Origin: an uncultured bacterium
GTDB taxonomy: Bacteria; Bacillota; Clostridia; Oscillospirales; Oscillospiraceae
Direction of reading: 5' to 3'
Length of the DNA: 64,000 bases
NCBI GenBank assembly: GCA_948469375.1
Contig: CAOKLO010000008.1
Coordinates: forward strand, 1-64,000
Shown: one piece after another, positions 1 through 8,900 of the stretch
Layout of the letters: each line of letters opens with the position of its first letter
Numbering within the stretch: position 1 is the stretch's first letter
The notes under the pieces: model-generated
What the model was told of the DNA's origin: nothing
Seen by the model: only the letters and a program-made list of their open reading frames with translations
The model's database searches: none
Made by a program: the position numbers and the translations under genes

Positions 1-50
1 CTTTCATCCCTATTTGTGCAGACCGTAAAACGGTCGGCATGGTGATTTTT

Positions 51-1208
51 ATGAAGCTGAAGTACATCAAACGCATGGCGCTGTGTCTGGCGCTGACGCT
101 GGCCCTCAGCGTCAGCGCCTTTGCCTCCGCTGTGCCGGAAAATCTGGTGGTGGAGAACCTGAACGGCCAGCAGCGCATCACCAAGACCTATGTGCTCCCG
201 CCCGACACCGACCCGGAGATCTTGAAAGAGCCGTCGTTTGATTACGACGGCTTTACCTATACCTGGGCCTTCACCACCAAGGAGGAGCACACCTTTCTGG
301 AGTCCAAAACCGCCACCCAAACAGTGACGGTGGAGACGGCCAAGAAGGACCTCAATACCATCCTGGAGCAGCTGGCCCCCACGCTTCCCTATGATGATGG
401 AGAGTACACGGGTGAGCTGGCCCTGGACCACACCACCCTGTCCACCGTGGCGTCGGGCTACACCACCCAGCGGGGCTCCATCACCGCCACCAAGACCATC
501 GGCCCCCTGGACCGCAACGATATGTCCTACATCCCGGCCACCACCACGAAGAACGGCCGCACCCTCTCCCTGGTCAACGTGGATTGGCAGGTCATCGGCT
601 CCGATGTGGTGGGGGATATGATGGCCCCCTGCTCCTATCAGGCGGTCGCCACCTATTCCGCCGCTACCAGCAGCCAGGTCGCCACAGGCTATGTCACCAC
701 CGCCGAGTACAAGGGCGAGGTGGTGGCGGAGGGCGTGGAAAACATCACCTATACGGTGGTCTATGTGGGCAGCGAGATCGTCCCGGCGGAACCCGATCCC
801 ACTGAGCCTGTCGAGCGGGCCTATCCGTCCTTCTTCCTGCCCATGGCCGTCATCGGCGGCGTCCTGCTCCTGGCGGCATTGGCGGCGCTGGGCGTGTTCG
901 GCGTCCGCCTGTTCCGGCACAGGAAGAACGTCTATGTGTACGTCCCCGGCGACAGTCCCCGGGACTACAAGCTGATCGCCAAGTTCCGGGCGGAGCCGGA
1001 CAGGCCGGAGGTCGATATTCGGAACATGACCCCCTACCCCAATACCACCATTGCGGTGGAGATCAAGCGGCCCCTGGCAAAGCAGCTGGTGGGCCAGACC
1101 TTCACCGTCCACCACCGCACTGCGGACTACACCTATACCGTCCTCCGGGACAGCCCGGCGGATTGGCACGAGTTTGACCCCACAGAGGAAAAGGAGGATG
1201 CCATTTGA
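51..1208 (+). CDS. Secreted, C-terminally membrane-anchored protein of unknown function
   Basis: Seen: a basic start and hydrophobic signal peptide ending near AFA, an extracellular beta-rich region, one strong membrane helix at about residues 261-288, then an Arg/Lys-rich stop-transfer (RLFRHRK) and a cytoplasmic tail of about 95 residues. The ATG at 51 is chosen over 39 because GGTGAT lies just in front of it. It overlaps the next gene (sortase) by four bases, so the two are translationally coupled. Inference: a surface component of the conjugation or adhesin module. I recognise no enzyme motif. A small hairpin (21-35) lies just upstream; the promoter must lie before the window. Confidence 0.75.
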   Translation: MKLKYIKRMALCLALTLALSVSAFASAVPENLVVENLNGQQRITKTYVLPPDTDPEILKEPSFDYDGFTYTWAFTTKEEHTFLESKTATQTVTVETAKKDLNTILEQLAPTLPYDDGEYTGELALDHTTLSTVASGYTTQRGSITATKTIGPLDRNDMSYIPATTTKNGRTLSLVNVDWQVIGSDVVGDMMAPCSYQAVATYSAATSSQVATGYVTTAEYKGEVVAEGVENITYTVVYVGSEIVPAEPDPTEPVERAYPSFFLPMAVIGGVLLLAALAALGVFGVRLFRHRKNVYVYVPGDSPRDYKLIAKFRAEPDRPEVDIRNMTPYPNTTIAVEIKRPLAKQLVGQTFTVHHRTADYTYTVLRDSPADWHEFDPTEEKEDAI

Positions 1209-2056
1209 AACACATCGGAAAAATCGCGGGCCTGGCGCTGTCCGCCGTGATGGCGCTGACCATGACCGCCCCGGCCTTTGCGTCGGATTACAGCTTTACC
1301 ACCACGGCCCTCCAGGATTACTACAACAGCACCAGCTATGAGGACGTCTACGGCTCCCAGTACAACTATGGCGGGCGCAACGTGGTGGACTACGACATCC
1401 CCGAGCTGGAGTACGGCCGCATGAGTACCACCATGACCGGCGTGATGGAGCGGACCATCCTGCCAGGGCTCCAGCAGGTCGTGGCATCCACGGACGGCTC
1501 CGGCTACGGCCTGGGCGGCGAGAACGGCGGCGGTGGCGGCCCCCTCACGGAACTGGTGCTGGATGACGGCACGGGCGCGGGTTCCGGCTCCACGGTGCCG
1601 GTGATCCCCGACACCCCGCAGATCACGGTCCCCAACTCCCCCGCCTACACCAGCGTCCAGGGCATGGCCTACAAGGACGGCAGCATCGGCACGCTGAAGA
1701 TCGCCAAACTGGGCATCAGCGTGAAGGTCTGGGAGGGTGAGTCCACCACCAGCATGGCCAAGGGTGTGGGCCACTACAGCTCCACCTCTGCCTGGGATGG
1801 CAATGTCGGTTTGGCTGGGCACAACCGGGGGGCCAAGTACAACATCGGCACCATCAAAAATCTGGTGGCCGGCGACACCATCACCTACACCACCATGTAT
1901 GGCACCCGTACCTATCAGGTGACGTCGGTGAAAACCATCACCAACACCGACTGGAGCTATCTCCAGGGCACCGCCGACAACCGCATCACCATCACCACCT
2001 GCCTGGAGAACCATCCGGAGAGCCGGGTCTGCGTCCAGGCTGTGGAGGTGAAGTGA
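1205..2056 (+). CDS. Sortase family transpeptidase
   Basis: Sortases cleave LPxTG-type signals and attach surface proteins to the wall. Seen: the C-terminal half carries the family core, with GHNRG giving the catalytic His (H206) and TITTCLE giving the catalytic Cys (C266), followed eight residues later by the conserved Arg (R274). The N-terminus is a signal peptide with an AFA-S cleavage-like end, then a Gly/Ser/Asp-rich linker (about 90-130). This differs from the usual uncleaved sortase anchor. The start is TTG, overlapping the upstream stop (TTGA) behind AAGGAGG. Its obvious client is the LPKTG-ended adhesin two genes downstream. Confidence 0.88.
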   Translation: MKHIGKIAGLALSAVMALTMTAPAFASDYSFTTTALQDYYNSTSYEDVYGSQYNYGGRNVVDYDIPELEYGRMSTTMTGVMERTILPGLQQVVASTDGSGYGLGGENGGGGGPLTELVLDDGTGAGSGSTVPVIPDTPQITVPNSPAYTSVQGMAYKDGSIGTLKIAKLGISVKVWEGESTTSMAKGVGHYSSTSAWDGNVGLAGHNRGAKYNIGTIKNLVAGDTITYTTMYGTRTYQVTSVKTITNTDWSYLQGTADNRITITTCLENHPESRVCVQAVEVK

Positions 2057-2179
2057 CCAAGCCCCAGGAAAAAAATTTTTGCCGGGGGCCTCCCAATTTG
2101 TTGAAAACCGCATTCTCCGTTTGTATAAGGAAGTATACCGGCCTCTCTGGGACCGGAACAATACAAAGGAGGTCTTTTT

Positions 2180-2893
2180 ATGCGGCAAAGGATGTTTACC
2201 CTCTTGGCAGGGATGGCCCTGGGCATGGTCCTGCTCAGCGGTGGCTACGCCGCCAGTACTGCCCTCACCGCCACCGTCAGCAACCAGCCCATCTATGTAG
2301 ACGGCCAGCGGGTATACCTCACCGCCTATCATATCGGCGGGAACAACTTCGTGAAGCTCCGAGACATCGGACAGGCCGTGGGCTTCAATGTCTATTGGGA
2401 CGGGACGGTGCAAATCGAGAGCGATAAGCCCTATACCGGGGTCATCCCCTCCAGTCAGACGCCTGTACCCACCCAGCTGATCCCAACCGTCCCCACCGAA
2501 GCCAGTGCGCAGGCAGCCATCAAGGCTCTGCGGGACACCTATCCCCACGGAACGGCTTACCCCACGCCCTACCGGCCCAACAATCCTCTCTCCAGGCCCT
2601 ATACCAACTGCGACCACTGTGCCGGCTGGGCCATGCTGTGCAGCGATGCGGCCTTTGGCGATTTACCCTGGCGGTATCAGACCGCCCCGGCCTGGAGCGA
2701 TATCCGGGCGGGGGACCTGGTTCGGTACGACAATTCCTATGGCGGCCATGTTGTGGTCGTGGTGGACAAGACGGACGAATACATCCTCGTCACCGAGAGC
2801 GGCGCCAACAATAAGGTCCGCTGGAGTGGACAGTATTTCAAGTGGTGGCTGGAGGAACAGCCCGGCTATGCCCGTTGGACACGGTATCCCTAA
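2180..2893 (+). CDS. Secreted CHAP/NlpC-like cell-wall amidase with copper-amine-oxidase-N-like domain
   Basis: Seen: a signal peptide (about 1-25), then a short domain of the copper amine oxidase N-terminal type (motifs VYLTAYHIGGNNFVKLRDIG and VYWDG), a Pro/Thr linker, and a papain-like C-terminal domain. The latter has a Cys in NCDHCAGWA and a His in GGHVVVV, the order expected for CHAP or NlpC/P60 amidases. Such enzymes hydrolyse peptidoglycan and often open the wall for conjugation machinery. A strong site (AAAGGAGG) precedes the ATG. It sits between the sortase and the giant adhesin, so surface remodelling is the common theme. Substrate is inferred from the fold only. Confidence 0.72.
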   Translation: MRQRMFTLLAGMALGMVLLSGGYAASTALTATVSNQPIYVDGQRVYLTAYHIGGNNFVKLRDIGQAVGFNVYWDGTVQIESDKPYTGVIPSSQTPVPTQLIPTVPTEASAQAAIKALRDTYPHGTAYPTPYRPNNPLSRPYTNCDHCAGWAMLCSDAAFGDLPWRYQTAPAWSDIRAGDLVRYDNSYGGHVVVVVDKTDEYILVTESGANNKVRWSGQYFKWWLEEQPGYARWTRYP

Positions 2894-2911
2894 TTTAATC
2901 ATCTGACATCG

Positions 2912-2943
2912 AAAGGCCAGACTGTACCCACAGTCTGGCCTTT
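2912..2943 (+). terminator. Perfect hairpin between amidase and adhesin genes
   Basis: A 14-bp perfect stem (AAAGGCCAGACTGT paired with its complement) with a four-base loop follows the amidase stop. Only a short T stretch follows before the adhesin ribosome site, so it may terminate partially and lower adhesin expression. Confidence 0.6.
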
Positions 2944-2966
2944 CCTCGTACAAGGAGGACGATATT

Positions 2967-5900
2967 TTGAAGCACAAATTCTTTCAGCGCGCCTTGGCCA
3001 TGCTTTTGGCCCTGGTGTGCGTCATGGGCATTCTGCCCTTGTCCGCATTTGCCGCCGGGGGAAGCGCCCCCAGTTCCATCACCCAGCGGTCCTCCGCCTA
3101 CATGACCATCGGCGGGCGGTCCGTCCGCTATAAGGCGGCCAGCAGCACCATCAACAACGTGGGCCTGCCATATGTGTTCAACGAGCAGGTGGACGTACCC
3201 GGTTACGGAACGACCCGCGCCCTGTGCGCCTACCAGCACGGCACCTTGGGTCCCGCAGCCAACGGCCAGAAGTGGAACTTCAAGAGCGAGGTCAACAGCG
3301 CCTCCCTGAAGGTGCTGCTGACCTATATCTATTCCTACACCTATGGGGACTTTGAGGCCGCGGGCGACGCCGTCGGTCTGGAGCACTGGAACCAGTATTG
3401 GTCCAACATCTGGTTCCTTGTGGCGCAGGCCATGTCCTGGTACTACGAGCACGGTATCATCAAAGATGTGACCAGCGACCGGGAGGGCTTCATTGAGCAG
3501 GCCAGCGAGGAGTTCGTTGCGGCCATGCGGCTCTACCATCAGACCTACGGCCAGTCCAGCTGGATCACCAACTGGGACGCCATCGGCACCCATTCCATCA
3601 TAGACAGCACCGATGGCGGGGCCACCGGCGTTTCCGCCTACGATTACGTCTCCACCGGCGTCAATCTGGTGCTGGATCATCCCGAATACTTCCACGATTA
3701 CCACCTGTGGATCTATGAGTGGGACAGTACGCAGCCCTGGAAGCTGACGGGCCAGTCCGGCACTCCCATGCAGCGGCTGCTCATTGCCGTGCCGGAGGAA
3801 CGGACAGAAGAGGAGGACACTGTTCAGCTGACAGTAAAAAAGCTGGAAGCCGGTACAAATAAGCCTCTTCCCGGCGTCACCTTCAAAGTCGAGAATTCCG
3901 CTGACCCTGCCGCATTCTCTGTCACGCGGCAGACCGGCTCCGATGGAACGTTTACCCTCACTGCTGAGGCAGACCATCTCACAGCCGGCCAGTATCTCAT
4001 CACCGAAGAGGCCGCGCCCGAGGGCTATGTGGCCCAGACTGCCTCCCAGTTGGTGACAGTCCTGCCCAACGGCTCCGCCAACAGTGTGTTCACTTTCTTT
4101 AATGAGCCGACCACGACAACGACTACTCCCGGCACCGGCTCCATTCGCAAGGTAAACGCGGACAACCCCACTGAGGGCATTCCCGGCGCGGTTATCCGCA
4201 TCACTTCGGTCAAGCTGGATGATGGCGGCAGCTTTGTCAGCGAGTACACCACCAAGGACGGCGGCTATATTTTGAAGGAGGATCTGGATTTCTCCCAGCT
4301 CCCCACCGGAAGCTATATCGCCGAGGAGATCACTCCGCCGGAGGGGTTCATCCTGAGCTCTGATGTGTCCAAGGTCAAGCAGCCCTTTGTGTGGGACGGC
4401 GAGCACGACATCAGCCTGATTTTTGAAAACAGCGCGAAAGTTCGTGTGCAGCTGAAGAAGGTGGACGAGAGCAACGCCCCCCTTCCCGGGGCTGTTTTTG
4501 TTATCCTGCGGGACGGCCAGGTGATCGGCACCGAGGAAACTCAGCCCGACGGCACCATCACCGTGTCCAACGTCAGCGAGGGGTACTATGAGTTCCGTGA
4601 GGTAAGTGCCCCGTCTGGCTTCGACTGCGACCGCTCCCCCGTGGGCGTCCATGTGGAGGCCAAGGACCTTCAGGGTGAACAGACCATCGTGGTCACCAAA
4701 ATGAACCATCACAAGCGTTCCCTGACCATCACCAAGCGGAACACCGAGACCGGCGACCCCGTTCCCGGCACCTCTTTCCATATCCGGGGTGTGAACCTGG
4801 GCTATGAAAACGACGTGGTGACGGGCGCCGACGGCAAGGTGACCATCTCCGATATGCCTTCCGGCTGCTACGAAATCGAAGAGACAGACGTACCCGCGCC
4901 CTATATCCTGGACACCAACAACCGTAAGACCGTCTGGATCGACGCCGAAAAGGACCAGGATGTGGTGGTTGATTTTGTCAACTCCACCCGGCCCGGCCTG
5001 CGGCTGCTGAAAATTGACGCTCAGACCGGCGAGCCTCTTTCCCAGGTCCAGTTCCGCATCAGAGAGGTCAACGGCGGCTATAACGAGCTGCACTTCACCA
5101 ACGCCGAGGGCCTGATCGTGCTGGAAGGGCTGAACCCCGGGGCCTATACCGTGCAAGAAACGAAGCCCAAGAATGGCTGGGTGGCGGATGATACCGTCCA
5201 CACCGTCTACCTGGAGGAGAATAAGACCACCACCCTTGAACTGAAAAACCTGCGCAAGCCGGATCTGTATGTCAAGAAGGTGGACAGCATCACGGGCAGC
5301 CCCATCAAGGGCGTTAAATTCCAAATCTGGCGCGGGTCTGACGACACCCAGAGCGGCGAGTATAACGACCTGGGCACCTTCTACACTGATGAGCAGGGCC
5401 AGATCCATCTGGTTCGGGTCAATACCGGGTGGTACAAGATCCAGGAGCTGGAACCCGCCCCCGGCTACACCATCAAAGAACCGGCTATCCAGGAGATTTA
5501 TATGGAGGCCGGAAAGGACCACACCGTCACCTTTGAGAACACCCCCAAGAACGCGATAGTGGTCGAGAAGTATGATTCCGTCACTCATCAGGCCCTGCCC
5601 GGGTGTACCTTCCAGCTGAGGTATCTGGGCGGCGCATCCGGCACAGGCGGCACCGTCATCGGCCAGAAGGTGACGGGGAACAACGGCATCGCCATGTGGA
5701 CCGGGTTGAATCCCGGGTCCTATATCGTGGAAGAGGTCGATCCAGCGGACGGATATAACATCATAAATGCCTCTGAAACCGTATTCTTGGCCGATGATGG
5801 TGAGCAGAGCGTGGTCACTGTCCGGTTCAACAATTCCCCTAACGGCTCCCTCCTGATCCGGAAGGTGTGCGCCACAAATCCCTCTGTCACCCTCCAGAAC

Positions 5901-8900
5901 GCCGAGTTCAAAGTGACCTATGCGGACGGCACCCTCATCGGCGATAGCAACGGCATTTTCAGGTCCGACGAAAACGGCGAGGTGCTGATTGACGACCTGA
6001 AGCCGGGCTCCAGCGTGGTGGTCACCGAGGTGCGGGCCCCTGCGGGTTTCCTCATCGACACCCAGAGCGTCACCGTTCAGATCAAGGAAGGCCGCACCAT
6101 GTCCGTGGTCATGAAAAACCAGCCCAAAGGAAAACTGATCATTCAGAAGCGGGACAGCCAGACCAACGAGGTCCTGCCCGGCGCTGAGTTCCGGGTCACC
6201 ACCGCCGCCGGCTGCGAGGTTGGTCTGGACGGCGTGATTGGCACTTCCTCCCTGACCCAGAACGGCATTTTCACCACCGACAGCCAGGGCGAGATCCGCA
6301 TTTCCAACCTCGTCCCCGGCGCATATGTCATCAATGAAATCAAAGCCCCGGGCGGCGGGTATGTCATTGACACCCCCTCCACCAACGTGGTCATCGGGCA
6401 GGGCGGCGACACCCAGACAGTGGTGATTAAAAACACCAAGAAGGGTCAGTTGATCGTCGAGAAGTACGATAAGATCACGAAGCAGCCCCTGGCCGGTGCG
6501 CAGTTCAAAATCATGACGGCCAATGGGGAGCTCACCCCCGACAATGAGGGGCTCACCAGCTCCAACGGCCTCTATACCACCGACCAGAACGGCCAAATTG
6601 TGTTGTCCAAGCTCCTGCCCAACACCTATGTGGTTTCTGAGGAACGTGCCCCGGACAATTACCGCAAGGACCCCACCCCGCAGACGGTCGTAGTCAATGC
6701 CGGGGACACGCAGACGGTTCGCTTTTATGACGACCCCCTCTGTACCCTCACCATTTTGAAGCGGGATGCCGTCACCAAGAAGCCCCTGAAGGGCGCTGAG
6801 TTCCTGGTCCGGGACAGCTCCGGCCATGTGATTGGTCCCAACAATGGCCTCTACACCACCGGCACCGACGGCACCGTGACCGTCACCGGGTTGGCCCCCA
6901 ATTCCACGGTGGTGGTGTCTGAGAAACGGGCTCCCACAGGCTACATCCTCGATGAGACTCCCAAAAACATCGTGGTGCGCTCCGGCGTGGCCAACAGCCT
7001 GATTTTTGATAACGAGCCTGGAACCACCCTCATAATCCGGAAATTCGTCGAGGGCACCGAGAACGAGCCCCTGTCTGGCGTGGCCTTTAAGGTCGTGGAC
7101 GGCGCTGGGGCGGCGGTTGGTCCCGACGATGGCGTCTATTATACTGATAAGGCGGGCGAAATCGTCCTGGAGGGCATCGAGCCCGGCACAACAGTGAAGG
7201 TGCGCGAAATCAAGACCGTGGAGGGCTATGTCCTCGATGGCACCCCCCAGGACATCAAAATCAAGGGCGGCGAGGTGCAACAGCTCACATTTTGGAACAA
7301 AAAGGCGGGCACACTGGTCATCGAGAAAAAGGATTCTGTGTCCGGGGCATTCATTTCCGGCGCCCAGTTCCAATTGACGTATGCCAATGGCGGCTACGTT
7401 GACAATATCAATGGTCATTTGTCCTCCAACGGCCTGTATACCACAAACGATAAGGGCCAGATCCGCATTGAGGGCATCGTGGGCACCGTGGTCGCCAAGG
7501 AGGTCAAGGCAGCCCCCGGCTATGTGATCGACCAGTCCACTCAGGTACAGACTGTCACAGTCAACCCCCTGGACACGCAGACACTCACCTTCCTCAACGA
7601 GCCCCTGTGCTCCCTCACCATCACGAAACTGGATTCCGTCACCGGGAAGCCCGTGCCCAACACTTCCTTCGCGGTGAAGGACGGCAACGGGAACGTGCTG
7701 GCCCGCTGCACCACCGGGCAGGATGGCACTGCCACTGTCACCGGCCTCGTGCCCAACAGCACCGTGGTCGTGGTGGAGACCAAAGTACCCTCGGGCTATG
7801 TGCTCAACACCACGCCCCAGACCATCATCGTGAAAAACGGCTCCAACACCCTCACCGGCAGCTCCGGCACCGTGACCACCCCAGGTACGAATCCTGGCGG
7901 CAGCACTGTCGTCAATCCGGGCAGCAATACCGGCACCAGCAATGGCAACGACCTCACCTTTGAGAACGAGCCCAAGCAGACCTTGACCATTCACAAGTAC
8001 ATCGAGGGCACGAAAAACGAGCCTTTGGCCGGTGTGACCTTCAAACTGGTGGACGGCTCCGGCACTCCTGTGGGCTCCAGCGACGGCACCTTTATCACCG
8101 ACAGCAAGGGAGAGATCGTGGTGGAGGGCCTGGAGCCCGGAACCACTATCACCGCCCAGGAGGTCAAGACCGTGGACGGTTTTGTGCTCGACGGCACCCC
8201 GAAATCTGTGAAGATCAAGGCAGGCCAAGGCGCTCCCTCCCTCACCTTCTGGAACGCCAGGGCGGGCGAACTCATTATCCGCAAGCTGGACAAGGCCACC
8301 GGGAAGCCCCTCGCCGGGGTGGAATTTGAGCTGACCTACGCGGGCGGCGGCTACGTCGATAACGCGGACGGCCATTTGAGCAGCAACGGCCTGTATACCA
8401 CCGACGCCCATGGGGAAATTCACATCTCTGGCGTGACCGGGACCATCGTGGTAAAGGAGACTCGGACCATCGACGGGTACACCATCGACCCCGCCACTCA
8501 GACGCAGACGGTAAAGGTCAACCCCCAGGATACGCAAACGCTGACCTTCTACAACGCCCCCAAGCAGACTTTGACCATCCAGAAGTATGTGGACGGCACC
8601 ACCGACCCCATCCAGGGCGTGACCTTCCTTGTCACCGACAGCTCCGGGCAGGTGCTGGGTCCCAACAACGGCGAGTATATCACCGACCGTAATGGCCGCA
8701 TTGTAATCACCGACCTGACCCCCGGAACCACCATCACAGCCAAGGAGACCAAGACCGTTGGCGGCTATGTGCTGGATACCACGCCCCAGTCCATCCTCAT
8801 CAAGAGCGGCGTGGCTCAGACCCTGACCTTCTTCAACAAGGCCGAGGGCGGGCTGGAGCTGATCAAGGTGTCCGCCAGCGACAAATCCCAGCGCATCCCC

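Noticed and set aside
1133-2617. 494-residue minus-strand frame opposite the sortase/amidase genes
   Set aside because: Antisense shadow of well-supported genes; no start context and biased composition.
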